From Rhizomys pruinosus (taxonomy: Eukaryota > Chordata > Mammalia > Rodentia > Spalacidae), in the NCBI GenBank assembly GCA_009823505.1, contig VZQC01006250.1, positions 910,778 through 974,777 of the forward strand: a stretch of 64,000 nucleotides of DNA, in the 5' to 3' direction. The notes beneath the pieces are model-generated. The model was not told the origin of the DNA and made no database searches. It worked only from the letters and a program-made list of their open reading frames with translations. A program made the position numbers and the translations under genes. The first letter of the stretch is position 1; each line of letters opens with the position of its first letter. Of the stretch, positions 45,712 to 57,576 are shown piece after piece.

Positions 45712-46295
45712 GTGCATCTGTCAACTCTCACCAGAAAAGCTTCTACATGTAGCAGATGGTGAGTAACATGGAGACCACAGCTGGGAAGCCTGCAGAGAAT
45801 GAGAGAATGCAGAGCGTCCAACCCTGAGAAGGGCACCTATATAGCAGAAGGCTCAGGGATCATTGTGGAAGAGAAGGTGGAAGGATCAGAAGAGCTTGAG
45901 GTGGTGGACAACAAATACAAGGAAACAATGTTGCTTGGACACCATAGTGTAGTTGAACCTATGAACCTCCAGCACTTAGGACAGCATCAACGAGACTTTT
46001 TACAACTCAAGACAAACGGGCAAAGCATGAATAGGGAGGTGGGCAGGAAGCCCCAGCCCTAGCTGAGGACCTACTGGAAACTGACAGATGCTGCACAGGG
46101 AGTGCCAGTTTTCCTTACTGGTGTGAGGCCTGATGGGAAAAAAAGACTCCAAGGGATGGGCCCATTCCCAACAGCATTTGGGACGCACAGATTAGACTTG
46201 CTAGGCCTTTAAAAAGACAAATAGTGACAGGGAATGGGAGGGGCAAGATGGACATGTAGAGGGACGAGGGGGTCTGAATATGATCAAAATACTTC
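45712..46295 (+). mobile_element. L1 3' UTR (Lx-like), interrupted by a later L1
   Basis: The words 'tgagaagggcacctatatag', 'ggctcagggatcattgtgga', 'ctgaggacctactggaaact', 'gatgggcccattcccaacag' and 'ggggtctgaatatgatcaaa' follow a plus-strand L1 3' UTR. It is cut just before its expected end by the L1 inserted at 46296. Confidence 0.65.
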
Positions 46296-46308
46296 GACTA
46301 CATTTCTT

Positions 46309-48091
46309 TTTTTTTTTTATCAGCCTTTAAACCAATGTTGTTTAATATACACATATCTACTTTTACTAAGTCCTAAAACACCATGTATCCTGTAGACAGA
46401 GTCTGGGCAAAACTGGATACTTGTTGAACTCACGTCAATTAAATATGCACTAATCGAATATACACCCGTGTCCCTCTCCCACCCCTCCCACCCTTCCCGA
46501 GTCACCATTTCAGTCCGTTTTCTGATGCAGTCTTTCTGTTGTTGTTCTTTTAATATGCATCCCTCTCCACAAGAAATATTTATAACTGGGTTATTGGTAC
46601 TAGCATCCACATATGAGAGATACCATTTGTCTTTTGTTTTTCTGGGACTGTGTTACTTCACTTAACATGATGTCTTCTAGCTCCATCCATTTACCTGCAA
46701 AGTTCATGATGTTGTCTTTCTTTACCGCTGCATAGAATTCCATTGTGTACATGTACCACATTTTCTCTATCCACTCGTCAGTTGAGGGGCATTTGGGTTG
46801 GTTCCAGTTTTTTGCTATTGTGAACAGAGTGGCAATAAATATAGCTGTGCATGTATCTCTTCAGTAAGATGAGTCTTGTGGTTATATACCCAGGAGCGGT
46901 ATGACTGGATCAAATGGCAGGCTCATTTTGAGTCTTCTAAGGGTTCTCCACACTGTTTTCCATAGTGGCTGCACAAGTTTACATTCCCACCAGCAATGGA
47001 TGAGTGTTCCCCTTTCCCCACACCCTCTTCAGCACTTGGCATCATTTGTTTTCTTGATCCTAGCCAGTCTTACTGGAGTAAGATGGTATCTTAAGGTGGT
47101 TTTAATTTGCATTTCCTTAATTATTAGTGATGTTGAACACTTCTTAAGGTGTTTCTCAGCCATCTCTAATTCCTCCTCTGTGAAGTCTCTGTTCAGATCT
47201 TTGCTCCATCTTCTGAGTGATTCATTTGTTTTCTTTCTTCTTTGTTTTTTGAGTAGCTTGTATACTCTGGAAATTAATGCTTTGTCAGATGTATCTGCTG
47301 TGAAGGTTTCCTCCCATTCTGTGGGTTTTCTCTTCACTTCCTTTATTGTTTCCTTTGATGTACAGAAGCTTTTGAGTTTAATGAGGTCCCATTTGTCAAT
47401 TGTCGATCTTATTTCTTGTGCAGCTGCTGTCTGATTTAAGAAGTCTTTTCCTACACCTATGTCTTGTAGTCTGCTGCCAAGTTTCTCTTCTATCACCTCC
47501 AGAGTTTTGGATTTCATGTTGAGGTCTTTGATCCATCTGGAATTGACTTTTGTACAGGGTGAGAGGTAGGGGTTTAATTTCATTCTTCTACAGGTGGTGA
47601 TCCAGTTTTGCCAACACCACTTGTTGAAGATGCTGTCTTTCCGCCAATATGTCTTCTTGGCCTCCTTATCAAATATAAGATGGCTGAAATTGTATGCGCT
47701 CAGGTTTGGATCTTCAGTTTTATTCCATTGGTCAACTGGTCTGTTTTTGTGCCAGTACCAAGCTGTTTGTATGACTATAGCCCTGTAGTATAGTTTGATG
47801 TCTGGTAGAGTGATCCCCCCTGTATTGCTCTTTTCGCCCAGAGTTGCTTTGGCTATTCGGGGTCTTTTGTTTTATCAAATGAAATTGAGGATTTTTTTTC
47901 CAAACCTGTGAAGAAGCTCTTGGGGATTTTGATTGGGATTGCATTAAATCTGTATACAAGTTAGGTAGAATGGACATTTTTACTATATTTATTTTCCCAA
48001 TCCACGAGCATAGGAGGTTTGTCCATCTTCTGATGTCTTCTTCAATTTCCTTCTTCAGAGGTTTAAAATTTTTGTTGTAGAGATCCTTGTT
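46309..48091 (-). mobile_element. 5'-truncated L1 insertion with target duplication
   Basis: A T-run at 46302-46319 (the A tail) is followed by the reversed 3' UTR and then the C-terminal part of ORF2. The frame 47583-47029 is 184 codons without a stop and contains '[13 protein letters not shown]', '[18 protein letters not shown]' and '[18 protein letters not shown]', standard L1 ORF2 text. The exact 13-bp target duplication GACTACATTTCTT lies at 46296-46308 and 48092-48104. The endonuclease and reverse transcriptase domains are absent because of 5' truncation. Confidence 0.96.
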
Positions 48092-48104
48092 GACTACATT
48101 TCTT

Positions 48105-48506
48105 AAATCACTAAAATTGTTTTAAAAGCTACCTAAAATAAAATTGGAAGCTTTGATTTTATTCAGAAATCAATATAAACATTTTCATACTGAAAGATTA
48201 AAAACAAAACAAACAAAATCACACTGGTAGGAAGGCATTACATTTTTAGGAACTCTAAAAAGAACACTGCATTTTCCTTCCAGAGTAAACGATTTTACTG
48301 TAAAGAATTAAAGTTTTGAATTATAATCCAGTCTTTTATAAAGAGAGAAAAAAAATAAATACACCAATCATAGAATTGATTCTGATTTTCATATTCACCA
48401 CTAATCTCTAAGAAGAAGGCATTGGTAAGAGTGATGAGAGTTACCAGGATGACTGTATAGTACCAAAATAAAACCAACTGCTGTGTTCCTTCAACCCAAG
48501 GTCTAG

Positions 48507-48511
<5 letters not shown>
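48105..48511. other. Unassigned AT-rich DNA
   Basis: This continues the pre-insertion sequence after the L1 target duplication. No feature is recognised. Confidence 0.4.

Positions 48512-48540
<29 letters not shown>
48512..48540 (+). repeat. (TG)n microsatellite
   Basis: About 14 uninterrupted TG units. Confidence 0.97.
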
Positions 48541-48541
<1 letters not shown>

Positions 48542-48715
48542 CTTTGTACATTTGCCCCTTGAGAAGCCCATTTGAAGAGGTGAAGCTCACCATACCCCTT
48601 GATCTTTAAAAGCAAGATAATAAAATGTGGAAATAAAATTATTAGCTTCTAGCCCTTCCTGAAATTTTAAAATAAAACATAGTACCTAAACCTATTTTCA
48701 GTTGTTTTCCTTTGA

Positions 48716-48717
<2 letters not shown>

Positions 48718-48762
<45 letters not shown>
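48718..48762 (+). repeat. (TC)n microsatellite
   Basis: About 22 uninterrupted TC units. Confidence 0.97.
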
Positions 48763-48765
<3 letters not shown>

Positions 48766-49867
48766 TATCCCCCAGGTTCTACTTCCTCTTGCCATTTTAT
48801 CATTTTTGGAAGCATGGATATTCAAGTGATCACCTTAAGCTATAACCTTAAAACAATATACCATGGAGTATTTTCTGAAATCATCATCAGCATTACTTTT
48901 CAGAGTTTCTGTTGTTTTGAAAGGGTGCTCTGAGAATCCTCAGTGTTGTTAACAAGATCTTTCACAGCTGCTTGTCAGGAAGGCTGAGGGATATTCCAGT
49001 GTAAAGGGAGTTTTCCCTTTAGTCATTTCAACATAAGTAAGTTGAAATACTTTATGCTGGGCCTCAACTTACAATGTCTTTAGAAAAAGTACTATGCTTC
49101 CCTTAAAAGGACAAGAAAACAAAACTAAACATTCTTTCTCCTGCTTCATGAAGTTTAGAAAAACCAAGAGCCAAAATATTAACCTAGGGTCACTTTTTAT
49201 AAATATTTCATTGACTTTTATATATTATCTGTAAAGTCAGTAAAAATATGGGCTGGAATGTATCCCACTCATTGTAGATGTCCCCATTGTCATCATGAGA
49301 GTTCCCATCCCAGTCATCAGTGCATGTAGATGTTCTAAACTTCTTTTCAAATAAAATAAATAAATAAATAAATAAATAAAAAAGCAGTGCTCTAAGGTGA
49401 AAAAATATGGATTGAAATTTAATGCAGTGCACTGGGAATTTTCTATGAATGTCACACAGTAAGATTAAATTACTTTGTTCCATTTGTGCCAAAGCCCTGA
49501 GCTGTGCCAAACATGCATTGGTGACCATAAGGTTTGGTCATGTGTGGTTGGAAACTGTTCCTTTGTGCATTTGCTGTGTGCATACTGTGATCCAGGATTT
49601 GTGCTCAAATACAGGGCCTCAGAAGCTCAACCCTTCTCTAGACAAGCTTGGTGGGCTGAGGGAAGCGATGTGTGCCAAGTGTCCTATTAACCCAAGAGGA
49701 CGGGGAGGCAGAGGCACAGGTGCAGAGTGGGACAGCTATTTGCTAGAATCACGGTGGAAGTTTCCTGGAAAAGGAACTCTGATTTGAGGTAGACAGCTCT
49801 AAAAATTGTGACATTGTATGTTGTACATTAAGCTTAGGCTCCTAACATTCTGGTTATATTTGGGAAC
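48763..49867. other. Unassigned DNA with an (ATAA)n run at 49348-49382
   Basis: Apart from the tetranucleotide run nothing is recognised. An open frame of 112 codons at 49449-49787 has no identifiable domain. Confidence 0.4.
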
Positions 49868-50570
49868 TCTTTTATTCAGTTATATGCCTTCTTTTTATTA
49901 ACATATTTATTGTACAAAGTAATGAGTTTCATTATGACATTTTCATGCAAGTGTATCATGTCCTTCGACCACATTTAACACTTGCTGCCTCTCTCCCTCC
50001 ATTCTCTCTCTGGTCTCTTTCCCTCACATAGTACCCTTTTATATTTCCACATCATATACACATATTTTAGTTTTTTCTTTAAAATATTATTATTAATTCT
50101 TTGAGAATTTCATACAATGTATTTTGATCATATTCCCTCACTCCCCTAGTGTCTGCCAGACCCACCTACTCTTTCCTACCCATCAAATTCATGTTTTGTT
50201 TTGTTTCTTTCATTGAATACAATGTGTTGTCCAAATATTCTTGAATGTAGAATCTGCCCTGGATTGTGGTCAACCTAGCAGGTGTCACACCCTTAAAGAA
50301 AACTAACTCTTTCTCTACCAGTAGCTAACAAATGCCAGTAGCTATTTAGCTAGGGGTGGAACCTTGTACCTACCTCTCCCCTATTTGGAAGTTCTTTAGG
50401 CACTGCTGTTGCCCTCATTTCCCTTGAGATGGATTCTGAGATGTAATCATGGAAGTCCTCGAGTGGGGCAGGAACAACACTGTGCTGGCCTATCACAAAC
50501 ACATGCTTCCTAGAAGAGGAGCCTATCAAGTATCTGCTTGCACTTACAGACATTGTAACAGGTGTCTCTT
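49868..50570 (-). mobile_element. L1 3'-UTR fragments (two adjacent, old, Lx-like)
   Basis: The block from about 50066 reads 'ttctttgagaatttcataca', 'atgtattttgatcatattcc' and 'ctactctttcctacccatca', the reversed 3' terminus of rodent L1, continuing to about 50570. The block before it (49868-50065) has the similar 'attaacatatttattgtaca' and 'ttcattatgacattttcatg' signature of another L1 end. Confidence 0.65.
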
Positions 50571-51737
50571 GCTTTCTCTTTTATGTTTGCAGTGCTGCTG
50601 CAAACATTTCCCTGATTAAGTAATATTGCTATATCACAGTATCTTTGCTTACAAATAAATCTGGTATCAAAGCTCTGCCTTTGTTTCACAATCAGTATTA
50701 GTCAATCCTGGAGCCTGTCAAGCGCTGTGTCTGAGCTTTCTGTGTTGTTGTAAGCTTTGCTTGGCAAGTTGTACTGATGGCTTTCCCAAAGAAGCCTTCG
50801 GGCCTTTAAATGAACTCATCAATTAGGCTTAGCAGAAGTAGGTGTGAATGGGAAAATTGGTGCTGCCAATCATCCTGAAAGAGATTACCTCAGGTAGTGC
50901 TTATGGGTGTGGCTCAAAAGATATTTATATGCTATGAAGCCAAGGGCTCAAACTAAAGGCTCCCATCACCCAAAAGGGAGGACCCACCCGCCTACGCTTA
51001 GTGTCTACCTGGTAAATGTTGTCTTTGGCTATGGTATGCTTCAAGTGGCTGCTTCTTCAAAGCAAAGCAAATAGCTCGGGACTTAAAAGGATTCTATGCA
51101 TTTAGAGATAAGTTTGTTCATAAGCTTGCATTAACATTTATACATTATTTAAGAATAACATTTGACTGTATTGTGGTGGTTTTTATGTGAGCTTTCTTCC
51201 AAGTAGTTGTTACTGTGATACCATTTTGACATTCAAATTTAATCAAAAGTTTTGAGGAGTGGACATGAACTTTCCCACATGTTTTTTAAGGAAACCTTTT
51301 ATATTTTACAATTTATTCAAGAAAAGAAGATGTACTTTTTACGTGTAATTTCTAACTTACCTATATAGTGAAAAAAACATTGTTGGACTTTTGTTAAAAT
51401 TTTTCCCTATAGCACAAAACATTAGGAGGCAATGCATTGATGTTGACAGACCTGAGGAAAAGGAATTATAACCCTAGAATTCTATATTAATACAAATTAC
51501 CATATATACATATCAGGACTATTAGACTCAAACAAAAGAGATTATATATTTTCAATTTTAATTCCTTATTAATCCTTCATACTGGAAGGAATACAGAGCT
51601 ATCTGGAAAATGAATTTAAAAATTCAAGAGCAGGAAAAAAATGACACTAAAATATATGACAATGTTCCATGAAGACAATTAATCAAAGCACAAAATCCTA
51701 TTTATCTAGGATCTTAATATAGTTTTTTTGAAATGTT
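50571..51737. other. Unassigned DNA
   Basis: This AT-rich stretch is repeat-poor by eye and shows no open frame of note. Confidence 0.4.
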
Positions 51738-51992
51738 AAAAAGTCTTTACTTATTGTTGCCGTGTGTGTGATGTGTATGTTTGGGGGCACAGGTGCTGCA
51801 GTCCAGGTGTGGATGTGTGTGATGTGTATGTTTGGGGGCACAGGTGCTGCAGTCCAGGTGTGGATGTCAGAAAACAACTCTATAGCGTCTGTTTTCCTTC
51901 CCACTTTTAGGTGGGTTCTGGGGGTCAAACTCCGGTCATCAGCTCGTGCTACAAGTGCTTTACCCCAAACCATCTTGCTGGCCAATATGGCT
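51738..51992 (-). mobile_element. B3-like SINE with internal 51-bp tandem duplication
   Basis: The reversed B3 layout ('ctttacttattgttgccgtg', 'tggatgtcagaaaacaactc', 'gggtcaaactccggtcatca', 'ccatcttgctggccaat') contains two identical adjacent 51-bp blocks, 51765-51815 and 51816-51866. Confidence 0.85.
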
Positions 51993-52317
51993 AGTTTTTA
52001 AAAATTAATTTTAAAAATCAGAACATAAAATAATGGGCTTCATTGTGACACATTCGTGTGTGTCACCCTGTATGCCACTCTACTCACCTCAGGATCACTC
52101 TCTCCATACTCCTCCCATCTCCTGCTAGTTCTAAATATTTCCCCTTCTTCATTATGTTATACATACAGAGCAGAATCTGCATATAAGAAAAGGTATGTGG
52201 AATTTCTATTTTAGTCTTCCTTTGCTTAATGTGATTATATACACTTCCATCCATTTTCTTGAAAATGGGATAATTTCTTCCCTTTTATGGCCAAATAAAA
52301 ATTGTTGTGTGTGTATC

Positions 52318-52419
52318 TGTATCTCTACCATCTATCATCTATCTATTTATCTATCATTTATCTACCTATCTCTATCATGTATCTATCTATCTATCATCTA
52401 TCATCTCTATCTTCTGTCC

Positions 52420-52469
<50 letters not shown>

Positions 52470-52486
52470 ATTGCTATCTATCTTCC

Positions 52487-52533
<47 letters not shown>

Positions 52534-52665
52534 ATCTATCATCTATCTTTATCTATATCACCTATCATCTATCATCTATTTATATCTATATCTATCTATA
52601 ATCCATCTATATATCATCTATTTGTGTCTATATCATCTATCTATCATCTATCTATCATCTGTCTA
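52318..52665 (+). repeat. (TATC)n compound microsatellite
   Basis: About 350 bp of TATC/CATC repeats include two long pure TATC runs (about 52421-52470 and 52485-52532). All three forward frames stay open through the repeat, giving Ile/Tyr/Leu/Ser artefact proteins. Confidence 0.97.
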
Positions 52666-53535
52666 CCACATTTTACCTATTTATCTGTTGATGGACACTT
52701 GGGCTGATTCCATAACTTGTCTACTGTGATTTGTACAGCAATAATCATGGAGGTGCAGGTACCTTTGTGGTTTGCTAACTAGGAGTTGTATAGTTGAAAC
52801 ATAAAATAGCTCTCTTTTCAATATTATGAGGAATCTTCATGCTGCTTTCTGTAATGGTTTGACCAGTAGTATACATAAGGACTCATTTCCCCCACGTTCT
52901 CAGCAGTGTGTGTCACTGTTCTCTTGACGGTAATCATTCTGACTGGGCTGAGAGGGAATGTCAAACAGTTTTAATTTGCATTTTTCTGATGGCAAAGGAT
53001 GTAGAGCATATTTTTCATGTATTTATTGGCCATTTGTTCTTTTTAGAATTGTCTCTTTAATTCATTGGCTCATTTATTGACTGGATGATTTATTTGGCAT
53101 ATTTAAAATTTGAAATTCTTGATAGATTCTAAAAATTAACTCCCTGTCAGAGGCATAGCTGGCAAAGCTCTTCTCCCTTTCCACGGGCTGTCTTTCACTC
53201 TGCTGATGGTTTCTGTGCTATGGAGAAACTTTTGAATTCCTTGAAATCCTATTTGTCAGTTCCTGCTATTGTTCCCTCCCCAAGCTGTTGGAGACATTGT
53301 CAAAAAAATTGTGGTTATTTCTGTATCTTTAAGTATTTTCCTTATATTTTACCTTATGAGTTTCAGACTTCCATGTCTTGCATTAAAGTTTTTTATTCAT
53401 TTTGGATTGACTTTTATTTAAGATGAGAAACAGGAACTGGCTTCCTTCTTCTACATGTGGCTATCTACTTTTTCCAAACACCATTTGTTGAAGAGGCTCC
53501 ATTTTTCCAGTATATGTTTTGTTTATTTAAAAAAA

Positions 53536-53772
53536 AAACCAGGAGGCTTAGCCAGGTTTGGTGATTCAAGTCTGTCATCCTAGCTACTTAGGAGGCTGAT
53601 AAAGGAGAAATGTAATTTCTGCCTAAACTACAGGATAAACCTAGGTAACTTAGCATGACTCCCTCTCAAAATATAAACTAAGATCATGAAAAAGATTGTA
53701 GATCAGTAGTAGAGAGCTTGTCTGGCATCTGTGAGGCCTAAGATTCAATCCTTAGTACTGAAAAAAAAAAAA
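53536..53772 (+). mobile_element. B4 SINE (B1-ID fusion)
   Basis: The B1-like half ('ggcttagccaggtttggtga', 'taggaggctgataaaggaga') is followed by the ID/tRNA-like half ('gtagatcagtagtagagagc', 'gcctaagattcaatccttag') and an A tail. It is inserted in the old L1. Confidence 0.75.
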
Positions 53773-54145
53773 CCCAAACTAAAACAAATCAAATGGCTGT
53801 AACTATGTGCGTTTATTGCTGGGGCTTCTATTCTGTTTTATTGATCCACATGTTTCATTGTGTGTCAGTACCATGCTATTTTTGTTACTATTCCTTGGTA
53901 GTACAGTTTGAGATCAGGCATCATGATATCTCCAGTACTACTTAATCTATCTAGGATTGTTCCATTGGCCATTTGGAATCTTTTGTGTGCCTTTATAAAC
54001 TCTATTTTTTTCCTAGTTCTCTGAAGAATGTCATTGGAATTTTGATGATGATTGGTCTAAATTGTATACTGCTTTTAGAAATATAGGTCATTTTTACAAT
54101 ACTAATTCTACCAATCCACAGACATGAGAGGTCTTTCCATCTTCC

Positions 54146-54242
54146 AGTTCCAGGGGGATCTAGCACCCTCCTCTGTCTTCCCTGGGCATTGCATGACATG
54201 GGTGCTCTTACATGCAGGCAATACTCATACACCTAAAATTAA
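54146..54242 (+). mobile_element. 5'-truncated B2-like SINE fragment
   Basis: Only the 3' half is present: 'ccagttccagggggatctag', 'gcattgcatgacatgggtgc', 'tacatgcaggcaatactcat'. It directly abuts the old L1. Confidence 0.75.
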
Positions 54243-55624
54243 TAATAATGGATGATAATAAAAATAAAGATAGTCTAAGAAGATATTTTGCCCCTCCCTT
54301 TAGTCATCAAACTATTGAGACAATGGAATTTCCCCAATAGGCTCATGCTCAGAAAGGGAAAGGCCTGGCCTTAGTGCCAGCCAGAGCAGATGCATGTTCC
54401 AGTCAAGATTTCATACCGTACTGGCAACTTATCAGATCACCTTGCAGGAGAGACAACTATGCACTGATGGACTGGGGGCTGCTTAGTTATGCATAACTTT
54501 TGCCTTCTTATTTAAACTTAAACTTCATGTCAAGACCCCAAAGGTGCACTTAGGGGGATCACCATACCTCTTTGCTGCCCTTCTCAGTGTGGCCGTATTG
54601 AATAAATCATCCTCTGCTTTTCATGTTATTTAAATTGGCCTATGGAGGACTGGTGGCTGGGCCTAGCTTGTTTGGGCTGCCAGGACTCAGGTTCTGACTC
54701 TAAAAACTCTAGTAGCTGGAGGAGCCACTTTCCCTCCAAACAGTGGGTAAGACCACTGGTTTCTTTCCACCAGGGCCACCTGGCTTGTCATTTAGATGAA
54801 GCTTCTGCTTCCTCTCCCACTGCTGAGGATCCGCTTAGAACTGGATCTGTTTGCTAGCAGCTTCTCACCGGGTCCAGATTCTGCTTCTCCACACTCTTCA
54901 GCTTGCTTATGATACCTTGGTGTTTCAGATATTCTTCCAATCATTATGTCTTTGGAATAGAGTCTATTTGTTATCCTGAGTCTTCTCATTCATTGAGCTA
55001 CATAGAGACAATTTCTAATGTGCTATTTTATCACAGAATTCCCTTGCTATGGGAAATTCTAACAGAAAATGGCTGAGAGGCATGAAAAGCCAATTAACTC
55101 ATCCAGATTAAACATACGTTAATATTTTGATGTATATAAATAGATAAGTATAGGTTAAGTAAATGTATAGCTACATAGAATTATATAAACATAAATACTA
55201 CTTGTTTTATATAAGATATTTACAATAAATATAATATTAAATAATAAGTATATTTTAAAATACATTTTGTCATCATGATACTTAATCTTTATTTACTATA
55301 GCACATTTGTCTTAGGAGAAAAAAAATCCTATAAAACTGCTATTTATATCATAACTAAGAATATTAATAATAATAATTCTATAATGTCTAATATTTAGTA
55401 AACATTAAAATTTCTTCAATTATTTGCACAGTTTTAAAATAATTTCTTTTAATAGATTTTATTTTTTACTTTAAATTTAAAGTAGTACTGTCCACATGTG
55501 CAATTTAAAATAATTTTTATGCTTTGTACAATAATGTGATAAAAAGTTGGAATTAATTTATTTAACCCAGCCTATCCCAAAGGGATTATTTCAACATGTA
55601 ATTAACATTAACATACATTTATAT

Positions 55625-55637
<13 letters not shown>
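54243..55637. other. Unassigned DNA, AT-rich after 55 kb
   Basis: The first half is of mixed composition with no recognised element. From about 55080 the sequence becomes very AT-rich (short TA-rich words) up to the TA microsatellite. Confidence 0.4.

Positions 55638-55672
<35 letters not shown>
55638..55672 (+). repeat. (TA)n microsatellite
   Basis: About 17 uninterrupted TA units, self-complementary. Confidence 0.97.
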
Positions 55673-55677
<5 letters not shown>

Positions 55678-55782
55678 TGCACTTTTTTATCCTCATACTA
55701 AGTCTTCAAAATCTGGCTTTGTTTTATAGTTACTGTAGATTTCAGTCAAGGTTAAGTACTGTTGAGAACTCCATAGCCCATA

Positions 55783-56982
55783 GACTGACAGCCCATAGCT
55801 CCATAGCTTATAGCTCCATAGCTCCATAGCTCCATAGCTCCATAGCTCCATAGCTCATAGCTCCATAGCTCATAGCTCATAGCTCCATAGCTCATAGCTC
55901 CATAGCTCCAGAGCTCATAGCTCCATAGCTCATAGCTCATAGCTCCATAGCTCCATAGCTCCATAGCTCCATAGCTCCATAGCTCATAGCTCCATAGCTC
56001 ATAGCTCATAACTCCATAGCTCCATAGCTCATAGCTCCATAGCTCATAGCTCCATAGCTCCATAGCTCATAGTTCATAGCTCCATAGCTCATAGCTCCAT
56101 AGCTCTATAGCTCCATAGCTCCATAGCTCTATAGCTCCATAGCTCCATAGCTCATAGCTCCATAGCTCTATAGCTCCATAGCTCCATAGCTCTATAGCTC
56201 CATAGCTCCATAGCTCATAGCTCCATAGCTCATAGCTCCATAGCTCATAGCTCTATAGCTCCGTAGCTCCATAGCTCATAGCTCATAACTCTATAGCTCC
56301 ATAGCTCTATAGCTCCATAGCTCCATAGCTCTATAGCTCCATAGCTCCATAGCTCATAGCTCCATAGCTCTATAGCTCCATAGCTCATAGCTCCATAGCT
56401 CATAGCTCATAGCTCCATAGCTCCATAGTTCATAGCTTCATAGCTCATAGCTCCATAGCTCATAGCTCCATAGCTCCATAGCTCATAACTCCATAGCTCC
56501 ATAGCTCATAGCTCCATAGCTCATAGCTCCATAATTCATAGCTCCATAGCTCCATAGCTCCATAGCTCATAGCTCATAGCTCCATAGTTCCATAGCTCAG
56601 AGCTCCATAGCTCCATAGCTCCATAGCTCCAAAGCTCCATAGCTCCATAGCTCCTTAGCTCATAGCTCCATAGCTCATAACTCATAGCTCCATAGCTCCA
56701 TAGCTCATAGCTCCATAGCTCATAGCTCCATAGCTCCATAGCTCCATAGCTCCATAGCTCCATAGCTCATAGCTCATAACTCCATAGCTCATACCTCCAT
56801 AGCTCAATAGCCCATAACTCCATAGGTCCGTAGCCCATAACTCCATAGCTCATAGCTCCATAGCTCTGTAGCCCATAACTCTATAGCTCCGTAGCCTATA
56901 ACTCTATAGCTTCATAGCCCATAGCACCATGGCTCATAGCTCCATTGTTCAATAGCTACATAGCCCACATAGCTCTATAGTG
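55783..56982. repeat. 1.2-kb octanucleotide satellite-like array (ATAGCTCC / ATAGCTC)
   Basis: Units of 8 bp (AGCTCCAT, with AGCTCTAT as a C-to-T variant) and 7 bp (AGCTCAT) alternate irregularly, so an AGCT palindrome occurs every 7-8 bp. Both edges are degenerate ('agcccatagactgacagccc' on the left; 'ccgtagcctataactctata' on the right), while the core is homogeneous. Three 63-bp blocks of eight units are identical base for base: 56101-56163, 56164-56226 and 56303-56365. The unit has no stop codon in its minus-strand frames, so frames such as 56063-55752 stay open with an ELWSYGAM repeat. I do not regard these as genes. Confidence 0.97.
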
Positions 56983-57356
56983 GGTGAATATCTTCAGTGA
57001 GCAGTAAAGATCCTCCCTTAATTTTTTCAAGATAAAGTCCTTGAATTTTTTAATAATGTTAAAATTCTCAAAATGACTTTTCAAAGCAAATACAAAAAGC
57101 AAAAATGATGCTCAGATCATGAGGTTCTTGAGAGACATACTGTAGCTTCTGAGGGTGCTTTGTGTGGCTCTTGGTGCCAGGCACCCTTTTAATCTTGCTG
57201 TCACTAGAACTCCTCACCATATGCTTCCCATTTTAGACTGCTGGGTGAGATCACAGCAAATAAAGCCCAATCCCTGGAATGCACTGTCAACAGCAGAAGT
57301 TTTGTTATTTTCAAAGAAAAAGTTAAGGTCTCCTACAATTTATTAAATAGGCCACT
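56983..57356. other. Unassigned DNA
   Basis: No feature is recognised between the array and the next SINE. Confidence 0.4.
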
Positions 57357-57561
57357 TAAAAATTTTTATTTTATGTGTGTGAACATATTCCATTCATGTA
57401 TGTAAGTGCACCCGGACCTGTGGAGGTCAGAAGATGGCATTGCATTCCCTGGAACTGGAGTTGGGACAGTCGTTAGCTGTCATGTGTATGCTGGGAATTG
57501 AACCCAGGTCCTCTGCAAAAGCAGCCAGTGCTCTTAACCACTGAGCCAGCTCTCCATCCCC
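57357..57561 (-). mobile_element. B2-like SINE (older)
   Basis: The reversed body runs from 'attttatgtgtgtgaacata' to 'tgagccagctctccatcccc'. A near-copy of the flank TAAATAGGCCA(C/T)TTA occurs on both sides (about 57342 and 57562), the target duplication. Confidence 0.88.
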
Positions 57562-57576
57562 TAAATAGGCCATTTA

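Larger units (their letters stand above)
52005..54145 (-). mobile_element. Old L1 (3' UTR and ORF2 C-terminal region), interrupted
   Basis: The left end has 'taatgggcttcattgtgaca' and the reversed L1 text continues to 54145: 'tttatctgttgatggacact', 'taatttgcatttttctgatg', 'ctgtctttcactctgctgat', 'gtgtcagtaccatgctattt', 'gacatgagaggtctttccat'. Stops interrupt all frames. A TATC microsatellite (52318-52665) and a B4 SINE (53536-53772) lie inside it. Confidence 0.85.

Noticed and set aside
46901..47434. 177-codon plus-strand open frame
   Set aside because: It is the antisense of L1 ORF2, whose real coding remnant lies on the minus strand at 47583-47029.
52195..52729. Ile/Tyr/Ser/Leu-rich frames up to 170 codons
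   Set aside because: They are generated by the TATC microsatellite.
55752..56763. Minus-strand frames encoding ELWSYGAM-type repeats
   Set aside because: The octamer has no stop in its minus frames, so open frames are automatic; there is no start context or unique sequence.
55783..56982. CRISPR-like direct repeats
   Set aside because: Units are contiguous with no spacers, and the DNA is clearly from a rodent nuclear genome; it is a tandem array.
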